Shown: positions 37,149 through 46,855 of the stretch, in pieces
Layout of the letters: every line of letters starts with the position of its first letter
Numbering within the stretch: the first letter of the stretch is position 1
Origin: Campylobacter sp. RM16704
GTDB lineage: Bacteria; Campylobacterota; Campylobacteria; Campylobacterales; Campylobacteraceae
Assembly (NCBI RefSeq): GCF_000816245.1
Contig: NZ_CP007769.1
Span: forward strand, 1,493,537-1,557,536
Direction: 5' to 3'
Length of the DNA stretch: 64,000 nucleotides
Made by a program: the position numbers and the translations under genes
Notes under the pieces: model-generated
The model's database searches: none
Told to the model about the DNA's origin: nothing
Seen by the model: the letters and a program-made list of their open reading frames with translations, nothing else

Positions 37149-38861
37149 TTAATTTTTAAAACCGACTATCTTATTTTTATCAAAAGAAGATTCTATTTCT
37201 TTTTCTATAGTTTGTAAAAAATCATTCATTTTAAAAATGCCATCTTTAGAAATAGCTGCCTTTAACGCAGTATTTTTTACTACCATAACAATCTGTGCTC
37301 CACTTAGCTCGTAAGATGCTAGTTTTTCTATATCAACTTCATTATCAAATTTAGCATTTTTAGGTAAAGATTTTTGCCATATCATTAAACGCTGTTCGTA
37401 ATTTGGCTTTTTAAATTCTATTTTATAGTCAAATCTTCTCGAAAAAGCCACATCTAGACTTTCTAAAAAATTAGTAGTAGCTATAATAACTCCACTAAAA
37501 CGCTCAATTTGCTCTAAAAAAATATTTTGCATTTGATTATGCATTTTATCAGCACCGCCACTACTTTCTACTCTAGTGCTTAAAAATTGATCAGCTTCAT
37601 TTAAAAGCAGTATAGGGCTTTGCTTGCTTGTTTGACAAAGCTCTTTATAGGTGTCAAAAATTTTTCTTACATTTTGTTCACTTTCTCCAACATATTTACT
37701 TAAAATTTTAGAACAATCAAAACTTAAAATGGATTTTTTCATTGCTTTTGCTAGACTTAAAGCACTCATTGTCTTGCCTGTACCAGCAGGACCATAGAAA
37801 ATTATTTTTGCTTCTATATTTTTATTTGTTTTTATACCCCACTTGTTTAATCTTTCCAATACTTTTTTATCTTGTTGTTTTAATATACTTTCTAATAAAT
37901 CTTTAGTGCTTTGAGGCATAATAACATCGTCAATATTAATATTTGGCTCTATAAGTTCAAAAATATCTTGGTTTTTTACTAAATTTTGGAGTTTTATTTT
38001 TTTATTTTTTTTAGGCTCCTTAAAATTAATAATTCTTTGCAAAATATCATCACTCAAATAAAATATCTTAGAAATATCCCCTAAAGAATTTATAAACTCA
38101 TCATATTCTAAAAGATTAGAGCTTAAAAGCTTTGAATCTTCTTCTAATAAAGCTTTGTTTTCTTGTTTTTGTGCTTCATCTTCACTAATTAAATGAAGTA
38201 AAAAATCAAAATCTCTATTATAAGAATTTTCAGTATTTAACAAGTATTCTTCTTTTAATAAGCTAATAAATATCAAACACTCTTTTTCATTTAAACCATA
38301 CTCTTTAAATATATCTTCTACAATATTAGGAATTTTACTTTTTTTTAAACACTCTTTAATGTAAGTTTCAAAAGTATTGATATCTTTTTTAATGCTTTTA
38401 TTTTGAGAACTTTTAGTAAAAAAACGCAATCTTTGATAAAGTTCAATTTTAAAAAATTCATCTTTTAAATATGCAATATGATCTTCATAGATCTTATCTT
38501 GCATAAAATCTTGTATAGTTTTACCTTCTAAAACTTGTAAAAAAACTTCACTTAAACTTACCTCGCATTGCAATAAATTCAAAAATAGATTAGAATTTTT
38601 GCTTGCTTTAAAATCAGAATAAATTTGAACAATAAATCCTCTTTCTATAAGATTTTTAAGATCATTTAGGTGATCTAGGTATTCATATTCACTACTTTTA
38701 AAAACTTCACTAAGCAAGTTATAAACATTTATATTTGTGTTAGCCTGTAAATAATTTTTACATAGATATTTTAGAATTAAGATTTCATCTTCACTGCATT
38801 GTAAGTTTTTATAAATACTGCTCTTAAATGTATCATTTAAAAAAAGTTTTAAATCTTTCAT
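37149..38861 (-). CDS. AAA-family ATPase (570 aa)
   Basis: A helical N-terminal region of about 310 residues precedes one AAA module. Walker A G-P-A-G-T-G-K-T-M is at 357-365, the pore-like segment K-Y-V-G-E-S-E at 389-395, and Walker B reads L-L-L-N-E-A-D (Asn421 where Asp is usual), followed by arginine-finger-type residues in S-R-R-F-D-Y. The fold resembles ClpX/FtsH-like unfoldases without a protease domain. A protein of this size lies near yajQ in C. jejuni. It is probably cytosolic and the substrate is unknown. It is eight bases from the lipoprotein gene that follows. Confidence 0.85.
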   Translation of the reverse strand: MKDLKLFLNDTFKSSIYKNLQCSEDEILILKYLCKNYLQANTNINVYNLLSEVFKSSEYEYLDHLNDLKNLIERGFIVQIYSDFKASKNSNLFLNLLQCEVSLSEVFLQVLEGKTIQDFMQDKIYEDHIAYLKDEFFKIELYQRLRFFTKSSQNKSIKKDINTFETYIKECLKKSKIPNIVEDIFKEYGLNEKECLIFISLLKEEYLLNTENSYNRDFDFLLHLISEDEAQKQENKALLEEDSKLLSSNLLEYDEFINSLGDISKIFYLSDDILQRIINFKEPKKNKKIKLQNLVKNQDIFELIEPNINIDDVIMPQSTKDLLESILKQQDKKVLERLNKWGIKTNKNIEAKIIFYGPAGTGKTMSALSLAKAMKKSILSFDCSKILSKYVGESEQNVRKIFDTYKELCQTSKQSPILLLNEADQFLSTRVESSGGADKMHNQMQNIFLEQIERFSGVIIATTNFLESLDVAFSRRFDYKIEFKKPNYEQRLMIWQKSLPKNAKFDNEVDIEKLASYELSGAQIVMVVKNTALKAAISKDGIFKMNDFLQTIEKEIESSFDKNKIVGFKN

Positions 38862-38869
38862 ATTTTCCT

Positions 38870-39346
38870 TTATATTGATTTTATACTAAATTTTATTTTT
38901 GATTTTTTATCACTAAAATTTATATTACCATTACAAACTTCATAAAAAATATCATAATTTTTACTTAATAATTTTTGACTAAAACCACAAGAATTTATTT
39001 GTTTGTTTTTACCGCTAAAAATAGGCTTTTTAAGGATTATGTCTTGTAAAAAATCATCATAATATTCATAATTAAAAAATCTTTTATTAAAAAGCTTTTT
39101 TGTATAACAAACACCGTTGATACAAATTTTATCAGTAATTTTTAATTCAAATAAAGCTTTAGAAGCATTATAAAGCTCTAGTTTAACTGATTTTTGTCTC
39201 TCATATAAAAAACCATAATCGGCAAATTTCATTTGAGGGGTTTTTAAAACAACATAAACTCCTTGTGATTGCGGCTTCTTTAAAGTACAAGAGCTAAAAA
39301 ATACACATAGAAAACATAAAAAAAATATTTGAAATAAATTTTTCAT
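38870..39346 (-). CDS. Putative lipoprotein (158 aa)
   Basis: The N terminus [20 protein letters not shown] is a lipoprotein signal with the lipid-modified Cys in the F-S-S-C lipobox. The mature part has paired Cys residues (C-I-N-G-V-C-Y) and mixed beta structure, and no recognised domain. The start overlaps the yajQ stop by four bases, so expression is coupled. Confidence 0.75.
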   Translation of the reverse strand: MKNLFQIFFLCFLCVFFSSCTLKKPQSQGVYVVLKTPQMKFADYGFLYERQKSVKLELYNASKALFELKITDKICINGVCYTKKLFNKRFFNYEYYDDFLQDIILKKPIFSGKNKQINSCGFSQKLLSKNYDIFYEVCNGNINFSDKKSKIKFSIKSI

Positions 39347-39834
39347 TTGAGATTTTTAAAACTAAGATTAAGCTCTAAATTTAATTCTTTAACTATTTTC
39401 ATCACATTTTGCAAGTCATCAATTTGTTTACCAACTACTCGAATTTCATTACCTCTAATACTTGAAGTTACTTTTAGCTTACTATCTTTTATAGCTTTAT
39501 TTATTTTTTTAGCACTATCAGTATCAATGGCATCATTAACTTTCAAATTCAGTTTAAAATTTGCTCCGCTTTCTCTGCTTAGCTCTTTTATGCCATTAGG
39601 ATTTATCCCTCTTTTAATAAGCTTTGAAATAACAATGTCTTTTAACACTTCAAGCTTTGCTTCACTTGAGCAAGTAAGCTTATAAACACTTTCCTTTTCA
39701 TTTAGCTCTATTTCGCTTTTAATACCTTTTAAATCATATCTACTATCAAGCTCTTTTTTAGCTTGTTCTAAAGCATTTTTTAACTCTTGTTTATCGATTT
39801 CTCCACTTATATCAAAACTATGTTCACTTGCCAT
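39343..39834 (-). CDS. yajQ: YajQ family nucleotide-binding protein
   Basis: This 163-residue protein has two ferredoxin-like repeats and begins [14 protein letters not shown], with R-Y-D-L-K-G and the terminal [11 protein letters not shown]. YajQ proteins bind nucleotides including cyclic di-GMP in some species; the role in Campylobacter is not established. It overlaps the dehydrogenase gene by 11 bases. Confidence 0.93.
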   Translation of the reverse strand: MASEHSFDISGEIDKQELKNALEQAKKELDSRYDLKGIKSEIELNEKESVYKLTCSSEAKLEVLKDIVISKLIKRGINPNGIKELSRESGANFKLNLKVNDAIDTDSAKKINKAIKDSKLKVTSSIRGNEIRVVGKQIDDLQNVMKIVKELNLELNLSFKNLK

Positions 39835-40756
39835 TTTCTATAAACTCCTTAAGGTTGTTAAATACAATTTGAATTAAATTTTGTATAGATTCTTTACTTG
39901 CCCATGCAACATGCGGGGTAATGATTAAATTTTCTTTATTTTTTATACTAAGTAATGGATGATTTTTAGTCATAGGTTCTATTTCAAGCACATCAAGTCC
40001 TACTTTGATATTTTTTTCATTCATAACCTTGGCTAAATCAAACTCATTAACAATACCACCACGACCCACATTAATCAAAATAGCTTCATCTTTTAAAAGC
40101 ATTAATTCTTTTTTAGATAATAAATTTTTTGTTTTTTCATTTAAAGGTGCATGGATACTAATTATATCGCAAGTTTTTAAAAGCTCTTCAAGGCCTATTT
40201 TATCATACTCATCATTAAAATTAGATCCTGAAGTAGAATAATAACAAATTTTAGAACCAAACATTTGCGAAACTTTAGCCACTTCTTTACCTATAGCTCC
40301 AAGTCCTATAATTCCGTGTTTTTTGCCTGTTAAAGTATGTAAAGTCCTGCTAAAATCGCAAAACATTTCACTCTCACACCATCTACCCTCTTTGCTCCAT
40401 TTATCATAATATGGAATTTGGTTTAAAAAAGCAAAAAGTAAAGCAAAAGTATGACTTAAAACACTTTTAGTAGAATAACTAGCTGCATTTTTTACCACTA
40501 TGCCTTTAGAATTTGCATACTCTACATCTATGTTATTTACCCCTGTGCCAAGCTGCAAAATAAGCTTTAGGTTAGTTTTATCTATCACTTCTTTATCGAT
40601 GATGATTTTATTAATCATCACAACTTGTGCATTAGCTATTCTTGCAATAACATCGCTTTTAGAAGTTAAATCATAACTTACAAACTCGCCAAAACTTTTA
40701 AAAATAGATAAATCCACCCCACCCAAAGTAGCAGCATCTAAACATACTATTTTCAT
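39824..40756 (-). CDS. D-2-hydroxyacid dehydrogenase (NAD-dependent)
   Basis: The 310-residue protein has the split catalytic/NAD domain layout. The Rossmann motif [12 protein letters not shown] lies at about 145-156, and the catalytic residues are found in N-V-G-R-G-G-I-V (Arg), L-E-I-E-P (Glu) and T-P-H-V-A-W (His). The precise substrate (glycerate, lactate or another 2-hydroxyacid) cannot be read. It begins one base inside the end of the upstream GSP-synthase-like gene. Confidence 0.9.
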   Translation of the reverse strand: MKIVCLDAATLGGVDLSIFKSFGEFVSYDLTSKSDVIARIANAQVVMINKIIIDKEVIDKTNLKLILQLGTGVNNIDVEYANSKGIVVKNAASYSTKSVLSHTFALLFAFLNQIPYYDKWSKEGRWCESEMFCDFSRTLHTLTGKKHGIIGLGAIGKEVAKVSQMFGSKICYYSTSGSNFNDEYDKIGLEELLKTCDIISIHAPLNEKTKNLLSKKELMLLKDEAILINVGRGGIVNEFDLAKVMNEKNIKVGLDVLEIEPMTKNHPLLSIKNKENLIITPHVAWASKESIQNLIQIVFNNLKEFIENGK

Positions 40757-41928
40757 TAATTTTTTATCATATGTCCTACAAATTTAGAATAATTATCAAG
40801 CACTAAGCCACCTTTTCTAAAGCCCAAGCCACAACCCTCATAAGCAAAGAAAACTCCTGCTTGATAATAATCATTTTCATTTTGATTAAACTCGGCAAAT
40901 TCTTGATATACAAAACGATTATTTTGATAATCTCCATCTGTTTTAAAGCTTACATCTCCATTAGCTTCTATAATAGAAATATTTGCCCCTTCTCTACCAA
41001 AAACTGGCTTTTTGACACATTTTTTACCTATTAAAGGCTCATCACTTGCTTCTAGCAATAAAGGATGATTTGGATAAAGCTCCCATAAAATCTTCATTAT
41101 ACCTTTGCTTTGAAAAAGTAAAGTATAAGCAGGGTTTAAAATGATTGCTTTTTGATTTTGCATAATTTGAGTTAAAAGCATAGCAAGTTCACCTTCTTCT
41201 ATAGCTATACTCTCCCAAGGAATGAGTTTGAAAAAATACTCAAAATTTACTTCATTTTTAAAAATACCTTCAGGTGAAAATTCTACCTCATCTATAAAAG
41301 AAAACTCACTTTCAAAACCAGCTTCACTTGCAATATGTGCTAGAAATTTTGTTGTGATCATATCCTCATCACTACCCGCAATTGAAGAAAACAATATCTT
41401 CCAACCTTCATAATATTTTTCAAATCCACTCACATCCTCTTCTAAGGTAATAAGTCTTTTAAAATTATCTCTTAAAGCCTCATAAATATTGTTAAATTGC
41501 GAACTTTCATCTAGATTATTTTGTTTTAAAATAGCCCATTGCAAAATAGCACTCTCAAATAAAGAAGTTGGAGTATCAGCATTAAATTCGATTAGTTTTA
41601 TAGGTTTACCATCAAGCCCACCTGCTAAATCAAATCTACCATATAAATGCCAATGAACATCATTTTCCCAGCTCATCTTAATAGCTTCAACTAAATTAAA
41701 AGGAATTCCAAGCTCATCAAAGCGGTTATTTTCAATCACTTCTTGTGCAGCAGCTGTATACATATCATAAAGCTCATTTACTGCTTCATAATAAGCATTT
41801 GCTTCACTTTCTTTAACACAAACCAAATTAGAATCTAAATAATCACTTCCATCATTATCTGTATGCCATGAAAAACCAATTTTCTCTAAATATGCTTTCT
41901 CTAAAGGATTTACTTTTAAAAATTTCAT
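40756..41928 (-). CDS. Glutathionylspermidine synthase family ATP-grasp protein
   Basis: This 390-residue protein matches the C-terminal synthetase part of GspS (YgiC/YjfC-like). Visible motifs are W-H-L-Y-G-R-F-D-L, L-I-E-F-N-A-D-T-P-T-S-L-F-E, K-P-V-F-G-R-E-G-A-N-I and the closing G-V-F-F-A-Y-E-G-C-G-L-G-F-R. The amidase half of enteric GspS is absent, so glutathionylspermidine synthesis is not assured, and the peptide substrate is unknown. It lies 14 bases from the UPF0323 lipoprotein gene in the same direction. Confidence 0.87.
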   Translation of the reverse strand: MKFLKVNPLEKAYLEKIGFSWHTDNDGSDYLDSNLVCVKESEANAYYEAVNELYDMYTAAAQEVIENNRFDELGIPFNLVEAIKMSWENDVHWHLYGRFDLAGGLDGKPIKLIEFNADTPTSLFESAILQWAILKQNNLDESSQFNNIYEALRDNFKRLITLEEDVSGFEKYYEGWKILFSSIAGSDEDMITTKFLAHIASEAGFESEFSFIDEVEFSPEGIFKNEVNFEYFFKLIPWESIAIEEGELAMLLTQIMQNQKAIILNPAYTLLFQSKGIMKILWELYPNHPLLLEASDEPLIGKKCVKKPVFGREGANISIIEANGDVSFKTDGDYQNNRFVYQEFAEFNQNENDYYQAGVFFAYEGCGLGFRKGGLVLDNYSKFVGHMIKN

Positions 41929-41942
41929 TTTTTTTCCTAATC

Positions 41943-42560
41943 TTAAGACCCAAAAGAACCAGAAGAATTTGAAACAGCTTTGGAGCCACCACCAAAAAAT
42001 CCTGATTTTTTAGCATTTGATCCAGAAGTTGCACTTGTCCCTGCTTTATTAAAGCTATTTACGCTTCTTTGATAAGCACTTTGATTTGAAAAAGCTCCTC
42101 TTTGTTGGTTAGCGAAATTTTGATTATTAAAAAGTTTTGACCCTATCCAGCTTCCCAAAATGGCTCCAGCTGCACTTGCAAGCAATGTTTCACCCAAAGA
42201 AAGTCCACCACTACTCATTTGAGCATTGTTTGGATTTGTTAAATTTGAAGTTCCATTGTCTATTTTAGCAGCTTCTTCTTGGATTAATTTATCCATTTCT
42301 TCTTTGCTTAAAACTCTTTCTGTGCCATCAAGCTGCTTTAAAACAACCCTAGTTTCATCACTTGGAAATTGATCTTTAATTTTATATTGATTTGGTGCAG
42401 TTTCTTCAATAATAACAAAAGCACCTTGAGTATTTGCAGCTTGGCTTAAAGCATTATTAGAATCATTTGTATTATTACTACAAGCACTCAAAGCACCACC
42501 GCTTATAGCAGCAATACCACTTATCATACTAAGTTTAAGTATAGTTTTAATATGTTTCAT
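41943..42560 (-). CDS. UPF0323 family lipoprotein
   Basis: The signal M-K-H-I-K-T-I-L-K-L ends in the lipobox G-A-L-S-A-C (Cys26 or so). The mature 180 residues contain an N-terminal conserved block (G-A-F-V-I-I-E-E-T-A-P-N-Q-Y-K-I), a glycine-rich hydrophobic stretch (A-A-G-A-I-L-G-S-W-I-G-S) and a Ser/Gly/Asn-rich tail. This matches the Campylobacter UPF0323 lipoprotein, which in C. jejuni has been linked to energy taxis and colonisation. Outer-membrane or periplasmic anchoring is likely. Confidence 0.85.
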   Translation of the reverse strand: MKHIKTILKLSMISGIAAISGGALSACSNNTNDSNNALSQAANTQGAFVIIEETAPNQYKIKDQFPSDETRVVLKQLDGTERVLSKEEMDKLIQEEAAKIDNGTSNLTNPNNAQMSSGGLSLGETLLASAAGAILGSWIGSKLFNNQNFANQQRGAFSNQSAYQRSVNSFNKAGTSATSGSNAKKSGFFGGGSKAVSNSSGSFGS

Positions 42561-42631
42561 AATCTTTCCTAAAATTACAAGTTTAATTAATGAGATTTTA
42601 ACAAAATAAATATTAATAAAAATTAATTGCT

Positions 42632-43237
42632 TTAATTCATTATAGTCATTAAATTATTACTTAAAACAAACACAGCAAAAGCAAAAAATATAAAAGCGCT
42701 TAAATAATCAATCGATTTTGTATTTTTTTCATAAATTCTTGTCATAAATGGCTTAGAAAACAACAAAGAAATCAAAGAAAAATAAATAATAGTTTCAAAA
42801 ATCAAAACAAAAATCAAAACTGTCAATATTTTAGTGTTTTGTATAAAATTAAAATTCGCAAATACACTGGCAAAATAAAAAATTGCTTTTGGATTGGATA
42901 AATTAGTAATTATTCCACTTAAAAATGCAGATATACGAGTATTTTGCGTTTTTAATTTACCATTTTTTGCGTTTTTATAAATTATAAAAGACAAATACAA
43001 AAGATAAGATGCTCCAAAACTTGATAAAATAATTTGCAAAAACGGGAACTGGTAAAAAATAACACTCAAACCAAGTATAGAAAGTATAATCCACACACTC
43101 ATAGCCAAACTTACACCCAAGCTTGCTTTCAAAGCACTCTTAATCCCTTCTCTTAGTGCATATGAGCTTACTAAGAAAAAATCAGGTCCTGGTAAAATAA
43201 GTCCAAAAAAATGAATGATTAAAATCCAAAGAAACAT
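42632..43237 (-). CDS. LysE/RhtB family amino acid exporter
   Basis: The product has 201 residues and six hydrophobic segments, with the family N terminus G-L-I-L-P-G-P-D-F-F-L-V and the conserved N-L-S-N-P-K-A-I-F-Y-F. The likely role is export of an amino acid or similar metabolite; the substrate cannot be read. It sits between rpsU and the UPF0323 gene, which I recall as adjacent in C. jejuni, so it may be an insertion in this lineage. Confidence 0.87.
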   Translation of the reverse strand: MFLWILIIHFFGLILPGPDFFLVSSYALREGIKSALKASLGVSLAMSVWIILSILGLSVIFYQFPFLQIILSSFGASYLLYLSFIIYKNAKNGKLKTQNTRISAFLSGIITNLSNPKAIFYFASVFANFNFIQNTKILTVLIFVLIFETIIYFSLISLLFSKPFMTRIYEKNTKSIDYLSAFIFFAFAVFVLSNNLMTIMN

Positions 43238-43251
43238 AACGATTAGCGAAG

Positions 43252-43273
43252 AAAAGCCGATTTCTCGGCTTTT
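43252..43273. terminator. Terminator after rpsU
   Basis: AAAAGCCGA (43252-43260) pairs with TCGGCTTTT (43265-43273) around TTTC, with a T-run on either strand. Confidence 0.85.
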
Positions 43274-43279
43274 TTGGTA

Positions 43280-43492
43280 TTAGAGTCTTGACTCATAGCG
43301 TCTAAGCATATAGAGTCTTTTAAGCATTTTTTTACGAGCTGAAATTTTTTGTTTTTTACGAATTTCAGTCATAGGCTCAAAAAATCTTCTTGCGCGAACT
43401 TCAGTAACAACTAGATTTCTATCCACTTGTTTTTTGAATTTTCTATATGCTTCATCAAAAGACTCGTTAGGATGTACCTTAATTCCTGGCAC
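43280..43492 (-). CDS. rpsU: 30S ribosomal protein S21
   Basis: This 70-residue, Arg/Lys-rich protein has the S21 pattern [21 protein letters not shown] chose the GTG at 43492 because it is followed directly by P-G-I-K-V and preceded by GAGGG at good spacing; further in-frame GTG codons upstream add only four residues. It is transcribed away from ccoG across a 180-base shared upstream region. Confidence 0.95.
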   Translation of the reverse strand: MPGIKVHPNESFDEAYRKFKKQVDRNLVVTEVRARRFFEPMTEIRKKQKISARKKMLKRLYMLRRYESRL

Positions 43493-43674
43493 GACCCTCA
43501 CCACCTTTCTTTTTTAGAATAGAATTTTTATTGTAACATAATTTTATTGAAAATAAAATTTATTTTTAGGTAATTACATAAACAAAAAATAAACAATTAA
43601 TTATTAATTAAGACTAAATTTGGTTTAATTTTCAAAAGCATGACTTAAATTTTTTATCTTTTAAAGGAAACAAA

Positions 43675-45051
43675 ATGGGTGCCTGTATTACTAGTTATAC
43701 TAAAAAGAGATATATTGCTTATACCATATCTATGATAGTATTTGTTATATTGCCTTTTATAAAAATTAACGGAAATCATTTCTTCTTATTAAGTTTTGAT
43801 CACAAAAAGCTCAATTTATTTTTTATAGCTTTTGATACTCAAGAGCTTTATTTGATGCCTTTTGTTATCATGGGTATGTTTTTAACTATACTTTTTGTTA
43901 CTACACTAGCTGGTAGAATTTGGTGTGCATGGACTTGCCCTCAAACTATAGCTAGAGTAATATATAGGGATTTTTTACAAACAAAAATTTTTAAAATTAA
44001 CAAAAGCACCGCTAATAAGCAAAAATACACCGATGGGTTGTTTATCCAAAAAATTTTAAGTATTTTGGTTTTTTATATTTTTTCATTATTAATGATGAGT
44101 GCATTTTTATGGTATTTTGTACCACCTGAAGATTTTTTTGTGTATATCCAAAATCCTGAAGATCATTTATTACTTTTAGGAATTTTATTTTGTGCTTCTT
44201 TGGCTTTTACTTTTGATATAGTTTATTTGGGTGAAAAATTTTGTGTTTATGTATGTCCTTATGCAAGAATTCAATCTGTAATGTTTGATAATAATACTAT
44301 TCAAGTTATTTATGATGATAAAAGAGGTGGAATAATTTATGATGGACACACAAAGCTTTATCAAAAACCACCACAAGGTGAATGTATAGGATGTGAAGCC
44401 TGTGTAAAAATTTGCCCAACACATATAGATATACGTCAAGGTATGCAACTTGAATGTATCAATTGTCTTGAGTGTGCTGATGCATGTTCGAAGATTCAAG
44501 CTAAATTTAATCGTCCTAGTTTGATTAATTGGACAAGTGCAAAAGCTATTGAAACTAGAGAAAAGGTAAAATATTTTAGGTTTAGAACTATTGGTTATTT
44601 GGTAGTTTTATGTGGGGTGCTTACCGCTTTAGTTTTAGTAGGAAGCAAAAAAGAAAATATGCTTTTAAATATTAATCGCTCTAGTGAGCTTTATCAAGTT
44701 AGAAAAACACACGATGGGGAATTATTAATTACAAATGCTTATGTATTTTTGTTTCAAAACACTGACAATAAAACTCATGAATATTATTTTGATATACAAT
44801 TACAAGGTATTGAAAATGGTTTAGAAATCATTAGACCTAAAAAACCTTTTAAACTAAAAGCTGGTGAAAAAGATAAACAAATTGTTGTCTTAAAAGCCAA
44901 CAAACAACTAGCAAACAACAATAGAAAAGACACGGTAATCCCTTTAAAAATCAAAGCTTATGCCTTAGATGATAAAAATATTATTGTAGAAAGAGAAAGT
45001 AATTTTGTGTATCCAAAAAACTCTGTTTTAGAGCGAAAAAATGAAAAATGA
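43675..45051 (+). CDS. ccoG: Cytochrome c oxidase accessory protein CcoG (FixG/RdxA family)
   Basis: The 458-residue polyferredoxin-type membrane protein has five or so hydrophobic segments. An N-terminal C-A-W-T-C-P motif is followed by two [4Fe-4S] ferredoxin motifs (C-I-G-C-E-A-C-V-K-I-C-P and C-I-N-C-L-E-C-A-D-A-C) and a C-terminal periplasmic Ig-like domain. CcoG assists copper reduction for cbb3 oxidase assembly. The gene overlaps cmeR by 11 bases, as in C. jejuni, so the regulator may be partly expressed from the ccoG promoter. Confidence 0.92.
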   Translation: MGACITSYTKKRYIAYTISMIVFVILPFIKINGNHFFLLSFDHKKLNLFFIAFDTQELYLMPFVIMGMFLTILFVTTLAGRIWCAWTCPQTIARVIYRDFLQTKIFKINKSTANKQKYTDGLFIQKILSILVFYIFSLLMMSAFLWYFVPPEDFFVYIQNPEDHLLLLGILFCASLAFTFDIVYLGEKFCVYVCPYARIQSVMFDNNTIQVIYDDKRGGIIYDGHTKLYQKPPQGECIGCEACVKICPTHIDIRQGMQLECINCLECADACSKIQAKFNRPSLINWTSAKAIETREKVKYFRFRTIGYLVVLCGVLTALVLVGSKKENMLLNINRSSELYQVRKTHDGELLITNAYVFLFQNTDNKTHEYYFDIQLQGIENGLEIIRPKKPFKLKAGEKDKQIVVLKANKQLANNNRKDTVIPLKIKAYALDDKNIIVERESNFVYPKNSVLERKNEK

Positions 45052-45670
45052 AAAAAAGCTTTCTTCAAAGTCTCAAACGAGACTTGATAAGATCAAACAA
45101 ATTGCTACGGAGTCGTTTTTAGAAAATGGCTACGAAGCAACTAATCTTAAAGATATCATTAAACAAGCAGGTGGATCTTTTTCTTGTGTATATGAACATT
45201 TTGAAAGCAAAGAGGGGTTGTTTGAAACTATACTCAATGATTTTGCAGAAAATCATTTTCTAGCTTCCTTAAAAAGAAATATACATTCTTCAGATGATAT
45301 TGATTTAAAAGAATTTTTATATCAATTTGCCCTAGCGTATTTAAAAATTTTTAATAACAAAAAAACCATTGCCATAGTGAGACTTTTATATTCTCAAATT
45401 TATAATGATAAATTTGATTTTGCATCATGGTTTAAAGGTAATAGTCGAAAAGAAGTAGAATACGTACTTCAAAAAAAATTTGAAAAGGAAAATGATTACT
45501 TAGCTACAAATGCCGAATTTCTAAGTGTTACTTTTTGTGCTATGTTAAGAGGAACTTTTTTTATGCAAAGTATTTTTGGAAATAAAGTATTAATGAATAA
45601 AAAAGAACAAGAAAAGCACGCACAAAAAATTGTTAAACTTTTTACAAATGGAATTATTAACTTTAATTAA
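45041..45670 (+). CDS. cmeR: TetR-family repressor CmeR
   Basis: A 209-residue TetR protein. The N-terminal helix-turn-helix spans about residues 15-60 (I-A-T-E-S-F-L-E-N-G-Y, then S-C-V-Y-E-H-F-E-S-K-E-G-L-F). The ligand-binding C-terminal domain is all-helical. In C. jejuni CmeR represses cmeABC and responds to bile salts. Its position directly before cmeA, with a matching operator, supports orthology. Confidence 0.92.
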   Translation: MKNEKKLSSKSQTRLDKIKQIATESFLENGYEATNLKDIIKQAGGSFSCVYEHFESKEGLFETILNDFAENHFLASLKRNIHSSDDIDLKEFLYQFALAYLKIFNNKKTIAIVRLLYSQIYNDKFDFASWFKGNSRKEVEYVLQKKFEKENDYLATNAEFLSVTFCAMLRGTFFMQSIFGNKVLMNKKEQEKHAQKIVKLFTNGIINFN

Positions 45671-45704
45671 CTATATATTGATAGAATGATTATTTAAAAA
45701 ATTT

Positions 45705-45720
45705 TGTAATACAAATTACT
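45705..45720. promoter_or_regulatory. CmeR operator upstream of cmeA
   Basis: TGTAATACAAATTACT is an inverted repeat with half-sites GTAAT and ATTAC and a four-base spacer. It matches 13 of 16 bases of the C. jejuni CmeR operator as I recall it. It lies 38 bases before the cmeA start, within the promoter region. Confidence 0.8.
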
Positions 45721-45757
45721 TTTTTATTTAGCCAAATAAAATTATTTAAGGAAAACA

Positions 45758-46855
45758 ATGAAAACAAAAATTTTAACTCTAGCTTGTGCCTCTTTGATTT
45801 TTACTGCCTGCTTTGATGATAAAAATACACAGGTTAAAGAACTCCCTCCACAGCCTGTTAGTGTTATGACTATGCAAAGTGCTGATTTACCTTTAGAATT
45901 TACCTACCCTGCAAGACTAAGCACTCAATTAGATGTTATAATCAAACCTAAAGTCAGTGGCGAAATTAAGCAAAAATACTTTATAAGTGGTCAAGCAGTT
46001 AAAAAAGGAGATAAACTTTTTCTTATTGAACCTGATAAGTATCAAGCTAATGTAAATATAGCCTATGGTGAAGCTTTAGTCGCAAGAGCAAACTTCGATG
46101 ATGCGGAAAAAAATTTTAAAAGAGATAGTATTTTAATAGAAAAAAAAGCTATTTCTCAAAAAGAATTTGATGCAAGTTTGGCTAAATTTAATTCCTCGAA
46201 AGCTAATTTAGAAAGTGCAAGAGCAAAACTTGCCAATGCAAGATTAGATTTAAAATATACCATGGTAAGTGCCCCGTTTGATGGAATTTTAGGTGATGCA
46301 TTGATGGATATAGGTGATTATGTTAATGCCTCAAATACTGAACTTGTCCGTATTACTAACATTAATCCGATTTTTGCAGATTTTTATATTTCAGATGTTG
46401 ATAAAATCAATATGAATAAAAATATAAAAGATGGAAATTGGCAACTTGAAAATATCCAAGTACAAGCTAATGTTGGTGGTGAACTTTATAATGGAAAATT
46501 ATATTTTATAGATAGTGTAATTGATACTCATAGTGGTGGCGTAAAAGCAAAAGCTATTTTTGACAATAATGCTTCAAATTTAATGCCTGGATCGTTTGCT
46601 AATGTTCATGTTGGTGGTTTTGTACAAAAAGATGGTTTTGAAATTCCACAAATTGCACTTTTACAAGGTGATAATACTACTTATGTTTATACTCTAGTAG
46701 ATGGAAAAGTGGTTAAAAATAATGTTAATGTTATTTATCAAACTGCAGATACTGCCATAATCAACCAAGGATTAAAAAATGGAGATAAAGTAATTTTAAA
46801 TAATTTTAAAAAAATCCGTCCTGGTTCAAGTGTTAGTATAATGGAGAATAAATAA
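45758..46855 (+). CDS. cmeA: CmeA, membrane fusion lipoprotein of the RND efflux pump
   Basis: The lipoprotein signal ends in the lipobox I-F-T-A-C (Cys18). The 365 residues have the lipoyl/hairpin/beta-barrel order of AcrA-type adaptors: V-I-I-K-P-K-V-S-G-E-I at about 64-75, a coiled-coil hairpin at about 100-165, then A-P-F-D-G-I-L-G-D-A. It links CmeB to CmeC in the periplasm. The stop overlaps the cmeB start by one base. Confidence 0.95.
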   Translation: MKTKILTLACASLIFTACFDDKNTQVKELPPQPVSVMTMQSADLPLEFTYPARLSTQLDVIIKPKVSGEIKQKYFISGQAVKKGDKLFLIEPDKYQANVNIAYGEALVARANFDDAEKNFKRDSILIEKKAISQKEFDASLAKFNSSKANLESARAKLANARLDLKYTMVSAPFDGILGDALMDIGDYVNASNTELVRITNINPIFADFYISDVDKINMNKNIKDGNWQLENIQVQANVGGELYNGKLYFIDSVIDTHSGGVKAKAIFDNNASNLMPGSFANVHVGGFVQKDGFEIPQIALLQGDNTTYVYTLVDGKVVKNNVNVIYQTADTAIINQGLKNGDKVILNNFKKIRPGSSVSIMENK

